A DNA stretch of 64,000 bases, taken from the NCBI GenBank assembly GCA_027622975.1, contig JAQBVN010000011.1, positions 1 to 64,000 of the forward strand. Reading direction: 5' to 3'. This document shows positions 18,391 through 27,307 of this stretch, piece by piece. The notes under the pieces are model-generated. The model was not told the DNA's origin, did not search any database, and saw only the letters and a program-made list of their open reading frames with translations. A program made the translations under genes and the position numbers. This stretch comes from Bacteroidota bacterium. GTDB lineage: Bacteria > Bacteroidota > Bacteroidia > Flavobacteriales_D > Sanyastnellaceae. Every line of letters begins with the position of its first letter. Within the stretch, counting starts at the first letter, position 1.

Positions 18391-19595
18391 GCGTTGGGTT
18401 TCGGTGTCCAAAGCGCGATGAGATCAATGGCCAAGTCGCGTTTGGATTTCAACTCAAATCTAACGCAATTCCCGCCCCTTTCGTGTACGGTGACTTTGTT
18501 GGTGTCATGGGCAAATCCAGCACCGCGATCCGCCAAGGTATTCAAGACAATGGCATCGAGGTTCTTACGCTCCAATTTGGACAGGGCACTCGAAGTGCCT
18601 TCCCCTGTTTCAAGCGCAAATCCGACAAGTTTTTGCTGGGCTTGTTTGGATTGCCCCATGCGCCACAGGATGTCGGGATTTTCCACGAGTTGAATGGCTT
18701 GTGGCATGTCCCCACGATGCCATTTGGCGGAAGAGGTTTCAGAGGGCCTGAAGTCTGCGACGGCAGCGCATGCGATGCCCAGATTCATGGCCGGCCAACG
18801 CGCTTGAACTTCCCGATCCATGTCGAGGGCTGTTTCCACATCGATTCGGTACGCCACCCTCGGAGGGGTAGGGAGGGCTACAGGTCCTGTGACCAAGTGC
18901 ACTTCAGCTCCTTGGTTGGCCAGGGCCTCTGCCAAGGCAAACCCCATTTTGCCGGAGCTTCGGTTTCCCAGGAAGCGCACAGCGTCCAAGGGCTCATGGG
19001 TAGGCCCTGCCGTGATGATGACTTTCTGTCCGAACCAAGGGAGATTGTTCTTGAACCATTGTTCCACACGGTCCGCAATGTCTTCTGGTTCAGCCATGCG
19101 CCCACGTCCAACCAAGCCGCTTGCAAGTGGACCTTCCGTCGGGTCAATCACCATCACCCCGCGAGAGGCGAGGGTGTCCAAGTTTTGTTGTGTGGATGCG
19201 TGGGTGTACATGTCCAAGTCCATGGCTGGTGCCACTGCCACCGAACATCGGGCACTCAGAATCACCGCCAACAGCAGGTTGTCGCATTGACCTTGAACCA
19301 TGGCAGCCATGGTGTTGGCCGTGGCTGGCGCCACAAGAATGAGGTCCCCCCAAAGTCCAAGTTCGACGTGATTTGTCCAGGTCCCCGCATCACGATTCTC
19401 GGTGAAATCAGAATAGACAGGATGATCCACCAAGGTGGCCAACGTCAAGGGGGTGATGAATTCGGTTGCTCCAGGAGTCATCACGACACGCACTTCAGCT
19501 CCCCTGCGACGGAGTTCGCGAGCGAGCACAGCAGATTTGTACGCCGCAATGCTTCCGGTGATTCCGAGAACGATGCGACGGCCAGTCAATGGCAT
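18387..19595 (-). CDS. coaBC: Bifunctional phosphopantothenoylcysteine decarboxylase/synthase CoaBC
   Basis: 402 residues. The N-terminal flavoprotein half (CoaC) has GITGSIAAYKSA and the PATANT motif. The C-terminal synthetase half (CoaB) begins near residue 185 with VIITAGPTHEPLD and contains FLGNRSSGKMG and AAVADFRP. It converts 4'-phosphopantothenate to phosphopantetheine for coenzyme A synthesis. It lies 12 bases after the omega-subunit gene and overlaps the DUF4835 gene by four bases. Confidence 0.97.
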   Translation of the reverse strand: MPLTGRRIVLGITGSIAAYKSAVLARELRRRGAEVRVVMTPGATEFITPLTLATLVDHPVYSDFTENRDAGTWTNHVELGLWGDLILVAPATANTMAAMVQGQCDNLLLAVILSARCSVAVAPAMDLDMYTHASTQQNLDTLASRGVMVIDPTEGPLASGLVGRGRMAEPEDIADRVEQWFKNNLPWFGQKVIITAGPTHEPLDAVRFLGNRSSGKMGFALAEALANQGAEVHLVTGPVALPTPPRVAYRIDVETALDMDREVQARWPAMNLGIACAAVADFRPSETSSAKWHRGDMPQAIQLVENPDILWRMGQSKQAQQKLVGFALETGEGTSSALSKLERKNLDAIVLNTLADRGAGFAHDTNKVTVHERGGNCVRFELKSKRDLAIDLIALWTPKPNA

Positions 19596-19607
19596 GGGAC
19601 GTGAGTG

Positions 19608-19964
19608 TTAGGCCTCCGCAGAACCTCCCACTTGGGGGGTATCTTCTTGGGGGACGATGTGCAAAGAGTCGTCTTGCAACTCCTTGATGGCGATGCTGTG
19701 GGGCTTGGGGAGTCGCTCGTAAAACTTCGAAATCTCGATTTGCTCGCGGTTTTCGAAGACTTCCTCCAGTGAATCTGTTGGAATGACAAACTCCTCCAAT
19801 TTTTCAGCAAGCTCGGATTTCAAACTCAAGGCCACCTGGTTGCTACGCTTCGAGAGGGCAACAATCGTCTCGAAGATGTTGCCTGTTCCGTGTGATTCCA
19901 AGTCGTGTGTGTCACGGGTTTCCGTGGTGCGCTCAGCCTTGATGCTCTTGAAGTTGGTGCTCAT
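19608..19964 (-). CDS. RNA polymerase omega-like subunit (Rpb6 family)
   Basis: 118 residues. NIFETIVALSKRSNQVALSLKSEL corresponds to the conserved helix of bacterial omega/Rpb6, where the family assists assembly of beta-prime. The sequence is longer and more diverged than proteobacterial RpoZ, which is normal for Bacteroidota. Its place between bamD and coaBC supports the call. Only three bases separate its stop region from coaBC spacing typical of an operon, and it starts right after bamD. Confidence 0.82.
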   Translation of the reverse strand: MSTNFKSIKAERTTETRDTHDLESHGTGNIFETIVALSKRSNQVALSLKSELAEKLEEFVIPTDSLEEVFENREQIEISKFYERLPKPHSIAIKELQDDSLHIVPQEDTPQVGGSAEA

Positions 19965-19967
19965 CCT

Positions 19968-20807
19968 TCAGCGGTTTGTTTGCGTGTTGTTTCCCGTTTC
20001 CTCGAGTTCTGCAATGGCTTGAACGGACGCATCGTACAATCGTTGTGCCTGTCCCATCCGCTTGCTTTCCGGATAACGGGATGCAAAGGTATGAAAAGCT
20101 TGAATAGCATTGTTGTAGCGTTCAAACTTCCTTCGCTCCGTGCTCAAGGAGGCATAACGGAAGTGGCTGTCTATGATCAAAAAGTACAGCTCTTCTGTGA
20201 AAGGAGAGCCTGGATAATCATCGATGGCGTGCTTCATGGCCAAGGTCGCACTTTCGTAATTTCCTGTTTTGTGATAGAGCTTGGCATTCTCGAAGGCCTT
20301 GAGCTCGAGCTTCAACCGCAAGTCATCAACCATGGACTGGCTGCTGTCGCGCAGGCCACTGGAAGGGTACCGGTCCATGAACAACTGAAGTTCGTCCATC
20401 GCCGATTTGGTGTCCGTTTGGTCTAACGAGGCTTCAGGAGACAAATAATAGGAGCAGAGAACTGCTCGGAACATGGCTTCTTCCACCCGCGGGTCGTTGG
20501 GGAAAGTCTTGGCGAAGGTTTGGAAGTAGTAACGACTGAGGTAAAAGTCGTTGACGCAGTCGTGGGTCAGAGCCCGCTGCCAATGCACCTCTGGGGCCTG
20601 TTCAGTGCCGCGGGTCAACCTCATCAACTCATCAAACAAAGGAAGCGCTTTGAAGCAATTCCCGGAATCCAAGGCGGCTGTGGCGTAGTCCATTTTCAAC
20701 TGCATGTCATCTGACTTCAGAACTTGGTTGTATTCAGAGCACTGGGTCAAGGAGGACAGCGCCAAAGCACACAGGAAGGCAAAGGATAGTGAATGGGTTG
20801 GGGTCAT
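19968..20807 (-). CDS. bamD: Outer membrane assembly lipoprotein BamD
   Basis: 279 residues from the ATG at 20807; the longer reading lacks coding character. It begins MTPTHSLSFAFLCALALS and has a lipobox-like LTQC, so it is probably an outer-membrane lipoprotein. TPR units follow (YATAALDSGNCFKALPLFDEL, DFYLSRYYFQTFAKTFPND, YPSSGLRDSSQSMVDDLRLKLE). In the BAM complex it works with BamA to insert outer-membrane proteins. It heads a five-gene block that ends with recN. A TACTTTCG element lies 30 bases upstream. Confidence 0.88.
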   Translation of the reverse strand: MTPTHSLSFAFLCALALSSLTQCSEYNQVLKSDDMQLKMDYATAALDSGNCFKALPLFDELMRLTRGTEQAPEVHWQRALTHDCVNDFYLSRYYFQTFAKTFPNDPRVEEAMFRAVLCSYYLSPEASLDQTDTKSAMDELQLFMDRYPSSGLRDSSQSMVDDLRLKLELKAFENAKLYHKTGNYESATLAMKHAIDDYPGSPFTEELYFLIIDSHFRYASLSTERRKFERYNNAIQAFHTFASRYPESKRMGQAQRLYDASVQAIAELEETGNNTQTNR

Positions 20808-20837
20808 GCGTAGGCGACGTGCTCGGTGGAATCCCAG

Positions 20838-20845
20838 CGAAAGTA
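20838..20845 (-). promoter_or_regulatory. -7-like element upstream of bamD
   Basis: TACTTTCG on the minus strand, one mismatch from TAnnTTTG, 30 bases before the bamD start. It lies in the 149-base divergent gap. Confidence 0.35.
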
Positions 20846-20890
20846 CAACGCATGCACCGACCCTTGGTGAAAACTGTGTGAACACAATGG

Positions 20891-20936
20891 TTGTGCGCAA
20901 CGTTCCTCGAGATAGGTTTGCGCTTTGTACATTTGC
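20891..20936 (+). promoter_or_regulatory. Promoter region of the alpha-oxoamine synthase gene
   Basis: Two perfect -7 elements occur: TAGGTTTG (20913-20920) and TACATTTG (20928-20935). A TTG at 20891-20893 is 19 bases upstream of the first, matching the -33/-7 spacing. The two could be alternative start sites. Confidence 0.55.
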
Positions 20937-20956
20937 ACCTTCTAAATCTCTGATTT

Positions 20957-22201
20957 TTGGACATTTTTGATCGAATCCGTCAGGAGCGGGGCCCACTGGG
21001 CCAGCATGCTCGCGACAGCCATGGTTACTTCACTTTCCCCAAGCTCGAAGGAGAAATCAGCAACCGCATGACATTTCGAGGGAAGGAGCTCCTGGTGTGG
21101 AGCATCAACAATTACCTCGGACTTGCCAACCATCCTGAAATCCGTAAAGTCGACGCTGAAGCTGCGGCTGAGTGGGGCATGGGTTATCCCATGGGGGCCC
21201 GCATGATGTCGGGCCAAACCTCGCAGCACGAAGCCCTCGAGCGTGAACTCGCGGACTTCATGCAAAAGGAGGATGCGTTCCTTCTCAATTTTGGCTACCA
21301 GGGTTGCCAATCAGCCATTGAGGCGTTGGTTTCGCGTCACGACGTGATCGTTTACGACAGTGAGTCCCACGCGTGCATGGTCGATGGGGTTCGCCTTCAC
21401 CAGGGCAAGCGGTTTGTGTTTCAGCACAACGACATGGAGAGCTTTGAAAAGCAGCTCAAGCGTGCCAAGAACTTGACCCAGCAGACGGGCGGAGGAATTT
21501 TGGTTGTCACCGAAGGAGTCTTTGGCATGGCCGGAGACCAAGGCAAGCTCGCAGAGATCTGCAAATTCAAGGATGAGTACAAGTTCCGTCTGTTTGTGGA
21601 CGACGCCCACGGCTTTGGTACTGTGGGAGAAAATGGACGCGGCGCGGGCGATCACCAGGGCTGTCACGACCAAATCGACGTTTACTTCGGAACCTTCGCC
21701 AAGGCGATGGCCACCATCGGCGCGTTTGTTGCCGGAGATGAGGATGTCATCGAATTCTTGCGCTACAACATGCGCTCACAAACGTTTGCCAAGTCCTTGC
21801 CCATGCCTCTTGTCGTGGGGGCACGAAAGCGTTTGGAGATGCTTCGTACCCAGCCAAAACACAAGGCCAACCTTTGGAAAATTGCAACAGCTCTGCAGGA
21901 TGGTCTTCGTGCTGAAGGGTTTGACTTGGGAGTCACCAACTCTTGCGTTACGCCAGTCTTCCTTCACGGGGGATTGGGCGAAGCGACCAATTTGACGTTG
22001 GATCTCCGCGAGAACTATGGCATTTTCTGTTCCATTGTGGTGTATCCCGTGGTACCCAAGGACACGATCATGCTTCGCTTGATTCCCACGGCTGTCCACA
22101 CACTGGATGACGTTCAATACACCATTGAGACGTTCAAAAAAGTCAAGGATAAGCTGTTCGCAGGCGAATACAAGAGCGAAAAAATCGCCTCTTGGGCCTG
22201 A
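20957..22201 (+). CDS. Alpha-oxoamine synthase, serine palmitoyltransferase / cysteate acyltransferase type
   Basis: 414 residues. The reading begins at a TTG (20957), giving MDIFDRIRQERGPLGQHA, which fits the family N-terminus; no upstream ATG is in frame. PLP-binding features: stacking His138, Asp215 and His218 in VDDAHGFG, and the Schiff-base Lys249 in GTFAKA. The SINNYLGL and GARMMSG motifs are typical. The family condenses an amino acid with an acyl-CoA. In Bacteroidota close relatives make the sphingoid base of sphingolipids (serine) or the capnine base of sulfonolipids (cysteate); which one cannot be read here. It is followed by truA seven bases downstream. Confidence 0.82.
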   Translation: MDIFDRIRQERGPLGQHARDSHGYFTFPKLEGEISNRMTFRGKELLVWSINNYLGLANHPEIRKVDAEAAAEWGMGYPMGARMMSGQTSQHEALERELADFMQKEDAFLLNFGYQGCQSAIEALVSRHDVIVYDSESHACMVDGVRLHQGKRFVFQHNDMESFEKQLKRAKNLTQQTGGGILVVTEGVFGMAGDQGKLAEICKFKDEYKFRLFVDDAHGFGTVGENGRGAGDHQGCHDQIDVYFGTFAKAMATIGAFVAGDEDVIEFLRYNMRSQTFAKSLPMPLVVGARKRLEMLRTQPKHKANLWKIATALQDGLRAEGFDLGVTNSCVTPVFLHGGLGEATNLTLDLRENYGIFCSIVVYPVVPKDTIMLRLIPTAVHTLDDVQYTIETFKKVKDKLFAGEYKSEKIASWA

Positions 22202-22208
22202 CACGCGC

Positions 22209-22994
22209 ATGCGGGTCTTTCTCGAGCTGACATACGACGGCACCCGATACCACGGGTGGCAAAGACAGCCCAAAGCCATCACCGTTCAAGAGGTGTTGGA
22301 AGATGCCATGGCCCGCCTGTTTGGTGGGCCGTGTCCTGTCATGGGATGTGGGAGAACGGATGCAGGTGTTCATGCACGTTATTACGTGGCCCATGCCGAA
22401 TTGCCATTGGATGCTGTCGGGGCCCGAGTGAGCACACTGGAGGAAGCGGTGCTCAAATTGAATGGCATGCTTCCCGTGGACATCGCCATCCTTGACATCC
22501 AGGAGGTGGGCGAGAAGGCGCATGCCAGATTCGATGCTGTGGAGAGGGGCTACATCTATTTGCTCCATGGCGAAAAGGACCCTTTCCTCGAGGGAAAATC
22601 CACCCGAATTCGAGGGGAACTCGATGTGGACGCCATTCAAAAGGCCTGTGCGTTTCTCGTTCAGCAAGGCGATTTTGCGTCGTTCTGCAAGTCGGGGTCT
22701 GACCAAAAAACAACCCTGTGTGATGTGCGGGAGGCTCGCTGGGAACAAACGGGCCCGTCTCAGTGGCAATTCACCATTGTCGCCGATCGGTTCCTGCGAA
22801 ACATGGTGCGCGCCATCGTGGGGACCCTGCTTGAGGTCGGTATGGGAAGGCGGTCTCCGGAAGACATTCCTCAAATCATGGCGGCCAAGGACAGAAGTGC
22901 TGCCGGAAAGAGCGCTGCTGGATGCGGTTTGTACTTGCACCATGTGAAGTATCCCTCGGATGTGTTCCAGCCTCGAGGTCCTGAGTACCTTTAA
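22209..22994 (+). CDS. truA: tRNA pseudouridine(38-40) synthase TruA
   Basis: 261 residues from the ATG at 22209. The catalytic Asp51 sits in GCGRTDAGVHA, and the opening LELTYDGTRYHGWQRQP is standard. Later motifs DFASFCKSG and DRFLRNMVRAIVGTLLEVG match the family. It isomerises uridines in the tRNA anticodon arm. It lies seven bases after the alpha-oxoamine synthase and three before the ABC exporter. Confidence 0.97.
   Translation: MRVFLELTYDGTRYHGWQRQPKAITVQEVLEDAMARLFGGPCPVMGCGRTDAGVHARYYVAHAELPLDAVGARVSTLEEAVLKLNGMLPVDIAILDIQEVGEKAHARFDAVERGYIYLLHGEKDPFLEGKSTRIRGELDVDAIQKACAFLVQQGDFASFCKSGSDQKTTLCDVREARWEQTGPSQWQFTIVADRFLRNMVRAIVGTLLEVGMGRRSPEDIPQIMAAKDRSAAGKSAAGCGLYLHHVKYPSDVFQPRGPEYL
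22986..22993 (+). promoter_or_regulatory. -7-like element before the ABC exporter gene
   Basis: TACCTTTA, one mismatch from TAnnTTTG, ending four bases before the ATG at 22998 and overlapping the truA stop codon. It may give the exporter a private promoter inside the operon. Confidence 0.35.
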
Positions 22995-22997
22995 GTC

Positions 22998-24779
22998 ATG
23001 ACGCAATCGTCCAAGGCAGGGAAGATTTTTGACGTAGAAACGGTACGACTGATTCTGTCGCAGGTGGGACCTTACCGGAGGCGATTCACCATGACAGGAA
23101 TTCTCGTGTTGTTCCTGTCAGCCTTGGTTTGGGTGAGACCTGCGTTGATCCGCCAGGCCGTGGATGTTCACATTGCGCAGGGCGACATGCAAGGCTTGTT
23201 GCACATCTTTTTGGCAGTGGTTGGGGTGCTCTTGGTCGAGGCCATTGTGCAGTACAGGGTGACGTATTTGGCCAATTGGGTTGCCCAAAGTGTGAGTTTG
23301 GATTTGCGCGCGAAATTGTATCGTCATCTTTCAAGGTTTCGCCTCCAGTATTTTGACCGAACGCCCGTCGGAACTCTCGTCACGAGACATGTGAGTGACA
23401 TTGACGGCATTGCAAACGTGTTCAGCAACGGCATCCTCAACGCGATCGGTGATCTTCTCTCGCTGTTCGTCGTCGTGGCCGCCATGCTATGGATTCATTG
23501 GGAGCTCACCTTGGTGGTGTTGTTGCCGATTCCCATGTTGTTGTGGGCCACCAGGGTTTTCCAACGTCACATCAAGGGCGCTTTTGTGGATGTTCGAAAC
23601 CAAGTGGCTCGGATCAATGAATTTGTGCAAGAACATGTCACCGGGATGGCCATTGTTCAGGCATTCAACAGAGAAGGGGCAGAGGCCCGTGCTTTTGACG
23701 TTATCAATGGAGCACATCGCGATGCCAACATTCGCTCCATCTGGGCCTTCAGTGTGTTCTTTCCGGTGGTGGAGATGCTCAGTGCGACGAGCGTAGGACT
23801 CTTGTTGTGGCTGGGCATCGGTCGTGTGGTCGAGGGTGGATTGACCCTTGGCATCGTTCTGCAGTTTATCCTGTACGTGTTCATGCTGTATCGCCCGATT
23901 CGTCAGCTTGCAGACCGATTCAATGTGCTTCAAATGGGCATTGTCAATGCAGACCGCGTGTTCAAGTTGTTGGGTCGAGACGAGCGCATGCCTGAGCCGT
24001 CACATCCCATCAGTCCTTCGTGGTCTGGGGAAATTGTGTTTGATCAGGTGTGGTTTGCCTATGCCAACAAAGGAGATGGCACGCCTGATTGGGTGCTGCG
24101 CGATGTGTCGTTTGTCATTCGACCCGGTGAACGCGTCGCATTTGTGGGTGCCACTGGAGCAGGGAAAAGCAGCATCGTCAACCTGATCTCTCGGTTTTAT
24201 GAATTTCAACAGGGTAGCATCACCCTCGACGGCGTGGACATTCGGTCCATCCCTGTGGACCAATTGCGCGAGCGTATCGGTGTGGTCCTTCAAGATGTTT
24301 TCCTGTTCAGTGGTTCACTCCGTGAAAACTTGCGATTGCATGACGCGTCCATCAGCGATGAACACATGTGGCAAGCCATTCGGGCTGTCGGTGCGGAGAG
24401 GTTTGTCGAGCGATTGCCCGACGCACTCGACCACGACGTCAGGGAACGTGGCATCACATTGAGCGTGGGACAGCGTCAACTCATCGCCTTTGTCAGGGCC
24501 TATTTGAGCAACCCCCAGATTTTGATCTTGGATGAAGCGACTTCAAGCATTGACAGTGAAAGTGAACAGTGGATTCAACGCGCGACACAGGCCTTGACAG
24601 AAGGACGAACCTCAGTGTTGGTGGCCCATCGGTTGAACACGGTTCGCGATGCGGATCGAATTGTGGTGCTAGACAAGGGCCAAATCGTCGAACAGGGATC
24701 GCACGACGAGTTGGTCCTCACGCGTGGGGCCTACCACAAGTTGTTCAAAATGCAGTTCCAGCAATCGATTGGAACCTGA
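22998..24779 (+). CDS. ABC exporter (MsbA/multidrug type, fused TMD-NBD)
   Basis: 593 residues. Six TM helices occupy about 1-330 and the ATPase domain about 340-593, with Walker A GATGAGKSS, the Q-loop in VVLQDVFLFSG, signature LSVGQRQL, Walker B ILILDEATSSID and the switch His in VAHRLNTV. The signature reads LSVGQ rather than LSGGQ, a common variant. Half-transporters of this kind dimerise to flip lipids or drugs. Its position behind a sphingolipid-type synthase makes a lipid substrate attractive, but this is inference. Confidence 0.93.
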   Translation: MTQSSKAGKIFDVETVRLILSQVGPYRRRFTMTGILVLFLSALVWVRPALIRQAVDVHIAQGDMQGLLHIFLAVVGVLLVEAIVQYRVTYLANWVAQSVSLDLRAKLYRHLSRFRLQYFDRTPVGTLVTRHVSDIDGIANVFSNGILNAIGDLLSLFVVVAAMLWIHWELTLVVLLPIPMLLWATRVFQRHIKGAFVDVRNQVARINEFVQEHVTGMAIVQAFNREGAEARAFDVINGAHRDANIRSIWAFSVFFPVVEMLSATSVGLLLWLGIGRVVEGGLTLGIVLQFILYVFMLYRPIRQLADRFNVLQMGIVNADRVFKLLGRDERMPEPSHPISPSWSGEIVFDQVWFAYANKGDGTPDWVLRDVSFVIRPGERVAFVGATGAGKSSIVNLISRFYEFQQGSITLDGVDIRSIPVDQLRERIGVVLQDVFLFSGSLRENLRLHDASISDEHMWQAIRAVGAERFVERLPDALDHDVRERGITLSVGQRQLIAFVRAYLSNPQILILDEATSSIDSESEQWIQRATQALTEGRTSVLVAHRLNTVRDADRIVVLDKGQIVEQGSHDELVLTRGAYHKLFKMQFQQSIGT

Positions 24780-24786
24780 TCCAGAC

Positions 24787-24806
24787 GAATTTCATCAATG
24801 AAATTC
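24787..24806. repeat. Near-perfect palindrome between convergent genes
   Basis: GAATTTCAT (24787-24795), CA, ATGAAATTC (24798-24806): nine-base arms around a two-base centre, eight bases after the exporter stop. It may end transcription from both sides, although no T-run follows. Confidence 0.5.
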
Positions 24807-24852
24807 TGCGAGCTGCTTCAGCGTGGATCATCGCTTTGCCCAGGGCTCTGCC

Positions 24853-25269
24853 TCATTCAGTGCGGGAATAGCGGTTGAACGATTCGCCCGTTTGCGTGCC
24901 ACTCAACACCCTTTGTCGGATGCAATTCAATCGCGAAATGAACCGCCTCGTGGCTTCTTGTGCTTCGGGAGAAATGTCAGACAATCGGTTTTCATCGCGC
25001 AGACTTTCCAAGTCCGCGAGTCCAATGGCATCCAAGAGGATTTGTGCTTCGTATTCATTGTTTGAGGCACGGTCCCAATTGTTCAGGCACTGCTGTTTGA
25101 ATTGCGTCATGAATTCGTAGAACTCGTGGGCACGTCTCACATGCCTTTTCCAAGACATGGTCACGACTTGGTACAATCCGATGGCGGCTGTCACTAAGGC
25201 GGCAAGGACAATCAACAGGTCTTCCAAGCCGGAAAGCATGTGTATGCTTTGATGAATCAAATGGTACAT
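24853..25269 (-). CDS. Small membrane-anchored protein of unknown function
   Basis: 138 residues from the ATG at 25269; a GTG eight codons upstream is possible. One clear TM helix near the N-terminus (LLIVLAALVTAAIGLYQVV) is followed by a charged helical cytosolic part with HEFYEFMTQFKQQCLNNWDR and ISPEAQEATRRFISRLNCIRQRVL. I do not recognise the family. It converges with the ABC exporter and lies downstream of the paa cluster on the same strand, 52 bases after the thioesterase start region, so it may be unrelated to either. Confidence 0.55.
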   Translation of the reverse strand: MYHLIHQSIHMLSGLEDLLIVLAALVTAAIGLYQVVTMSWKRHVRRAHEFYEFMTQFKQQCLNNWDRASNNEYEAQILLDAIGLADLESLRDENRLSDISPEAQEATRRFISRLNCIRQRVLSGTQTGESFNRYSRTE

Positions 25270-25321
25270 GGCAGGTGCCACGAAAGGCTGCACCCCATGG
25301 TTTCATGCCTTGTAAATTTCC

Positions 25322-25738
25322 TCACACCCAAGACTCTGAACGTTTGTATCCTGTGGCTGTTAACAGAGCCACAGGCTGATCTTGTTGGTTGGTGACCTCT
25401 ACATCGACATGCACCATGGTTCCCCCATCAGAGCGTAGCTGGGAAGTCGCAGTCAGCGTGTCGCCTGCATGCGCTGGACGGAGGTGCTGAATGGTACTCG
25501 TCACGCTGACGGTGTGCCTGCCCATGGCATTGGAGGCAAAGGCCAGCGTGCTGTCGGCCAAGGCGTAGGTGATGGCGCCGTGGGCGATGCCAAATCCATT
25601 GACCATCTCTTTCCGCACGGTCATGCGACAAACACAATGACCTGGTGTGCTTTCAATCACCTCGATGCCGAGCCATTGGCTCATGGCATCACGTTCCATC
25701 ATGAGGGCCACGATGGGATGGACCTGCGATTCACTCAT
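25322..25738 (-). CDS. paaI: PaaI-type hotdog-fold acyl-CoA thioesterase
   Basis: 138 residues from the ATG at 25738. The hotdog-fold segment NGFGIAHGAITYALADSTLAFASN matches the PaaI active-site region. The enzyme hydrolyses phenylacetyl-CoA-derived thioesters that would otherwise trap CoA. It is the last gene of the paaABCD-I run, 16 bases after paaD. Confidence 0.87.
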   Translation of the reverse strand: MSESQVHPIVALMMERDAMSQWLGIEVIESTPGHCVCRMTVRKEMVNGFGIAHGAITYALADSTLAFASNAMGRHTVSVTSTIQHLRPAHAGDTLTATSQLRSDGGTMVHVDVEVTNQQDQPVALLTATGYKRSESWV

Positions 25739-25754
25739 GAGTTCAAGATAAGGG

Positions 25755-26249
25755 TCAAATGCACTTGAAATGCTCAAAGGGCTCCAAGCACGCATCGCAC
25801 GTGAAATGGGCCTTGCATGCTGTGCTTCCAAATGCCGATACCATGGTTGTGTGGGTCGATTTGCACCGTGGACATGGGATGGATTTTCCTTGACCCGTCA
25901 AAAAGGCGCGGTCAGCACTAGGGCCCTCTGGGGGCGCGATGCCATGCTCTGTCATGAGACGGCGGGCTCCGTCTGAAATCCAGTCTGTCGTCCAAGGGGG
26001 GGACAAGGCGAGTTCGACTCGACCTGTGGGCTCGACAGAGTGCAGTGCAGAACGAACATCAGAAGAAATGACATCCGTGGCGGGACATCCCGAGTAGGTC
26101 GGAGTGAGGGTTACGATGATTTGGTCTTGCTCGAGACGCACCCCGCGAATCATGCCCATGTCATCCACAGAAAGAAAGGGTAGTTCCGGATCCATGACCT
26201 GTCGGATCAGGTCCCACACTCGATTCACACGTTCTTTCGCATTGTCCAT
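25755..26249 (-). CDS. paaD: 1,2-phenylacetyl-CoA epoxidase subunit PaaD
   Basis: 164 residues from the ATG at 26249. The N-terminal MIP18/DUF59-like part has DPELPFLSVDDMGMIRGV and TPTYSGCPATDVI with the conserved Cys. A C-terminal zinc-ribbon has CPRCKS and CDACLEPFEHFKC (four Cys plus more). The subunit is thought to help Fe-S or di-iron maturation of the epoxidase. Its start follows the paaC stop by one base. Confidence 0.93.
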   Translation of the reverse strand: MDNAKERVNRVWDLIRQVMDPELPFLSVDDMGMIRGVRLEQDQIIVTLTPTYSGCPATDVISSDVRSALHSVEPTGRVELALSPPWTTDWISDGARRLMTEHGIAPPEGPSADRAFLTGQGKSIPCPRCKSTHTTMVSAFGSTACKAHFTCDACLEPFEHFKCI

Positions 26250-26250
26250 G

Positions 26251-27009
26251 TCACCACGCGGCGTCTGGGTATGTGCGAGGGAGCACTTGCATTTCTGCCA
26301 ACAAAAACCCAAGGTGTTCGCTGTGAATGCCGTGCTTTCCTCCACGCTGGGACCATGTGGTGGTCGGTTTCTGAAGTGTTGCTTGAATCAGCACCTCCGA
26401 CACACGCGCGTGCCAAGCATGTGCAACATGACTCAAATCAGGCAGCAAGCCCGCAAGGCTCGCAGCCTCGTCAATGTCGTCTGCCACGAAAAACTCCCCA
26501 GCGTATGGCCACAAGTCATCGAGGCTTTGTTGCACTTTGCGATGGCTTTCCTCCGTGCCGTCTCCCAAGCGCAGCATCCATTGACTCGAATGGCTGAAGT
26601 GATACCGCACTTCTTTCACGGCTTTGGCTGCCACAGCTGCCATGTCTTCGTCCACCGTTTGATTGGCCAAAAATTGCGTTCGTTCCAACGAGAAAGCATC
26701 AAAGAGGAACTGGCGAACCATGGTGTCACCAAAGTGGCCATTGGGACGTTCCACGAGCAGGTGGTTCCTGTACTCTTGGTCCGTTCTGAAAAATGCCAGT
26801 TGGTCTTCATCTCGCCCAAGGCCTTCCAAGGCACCAGCCCTTGAGTAGTACCCACGTGCTTGTCCCAGAAGATCCAAGGCTATGTTGGACATGGCGATGT
26901 CCTCCTCAAGCACTGGCCCGTGGCCACACCATTCGGCGAGACGTTGGCCCAAAATCATGGCATCATCCCCAAGACGTAGCGCCACCTGAAAATGCTGTTC
27001 TGCAGTCAT
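26251..27009 (-). CDS. paaC: 1,2-phenylacetyl-CoA epoxidase structural subunit PaaC
   Basis: 252 residues, the usual length. Ferritin-like helices with LRLGDDAMILGQRLAEWCGHGP, EDIAMSNIALDLLGQAR and KEVRYHFSHSSQWMLRLGDGT are characteristic. PaaC partners with PaaA in the di-iron monooxygenase but has lost the iron ligands in the family generally. It follows paaB by four bases. Confidence 0.96.
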   Translation of the reverse strand: MTAEQHFQVALRLGDDAMILGQRLAEWCGHGPVLEEDIAMSNIALDLLGQARGYYSRAGALEGLGRDEDQLAFFRTDQEYRNHLLVERPNGHFGDTMVRQFLFDAFSLERTQFLANQTVDEDMAAVAAKAVKEVRYHFSHSSQWMLRLGDGTEESHRKVQQSLDDLWPYAGEFFVADDIDEAASLAGLLPDLSHVAHAWHARVSEVLIQATLQKPTTTWSQRGGKHGIHSEHLGFLLAEMQVLPRTYPDAAW

Positions 27010-27013
27010 GGGG

Positions 27014-27307
27014 TCACATGTGGTTCACCTCGTCAGGCAACTTGTAAAACGTTGGATGTCTGTACACCTTGTCATTGGCGGGATCAAAGAGAGGCTCCTT
27101 GTCGTCAGGGCTGGAGGCCGTAATGGCAGAGGCTGGAACCACCCAGATGCTTACACCTTCCTGACGACGCGTGTATACATCTCGCGCATTGGTGATGGCC
27201 ATCTCTGCATCTGCGGCATGGAGGGACCCCACGTGCTTGTGCCCCAAGCCCTGTCGGCTTCGAACAAAGATTTCCCAGAGAGGCCATTCTTTGGCTGAAG
27301 TACTCAT
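27014..27307 (-). CDS. paaB: 1,2-phenylacetyl-CoA epoxidase subunit PaaB
   Basis: 97 residues. [26 protein letters not shown] is the family hallmark, and [18 protein letters not shown] follows. PaaB is a small structural subunit of the PaaABC complex. Its ATG overlaps the paaA stop by four bases (ATGA), indicating coupling. Confidence 0.96.
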   Translation of the reverse strand: MSTSAKEWPLWEIFVRSRQGLGHKHVGSLHAADAEMAITNARDVYTRRQEGVSIWVVPASAITASSPDDKEPLFDPANDKVYRHPTFYKLPDEVNHM

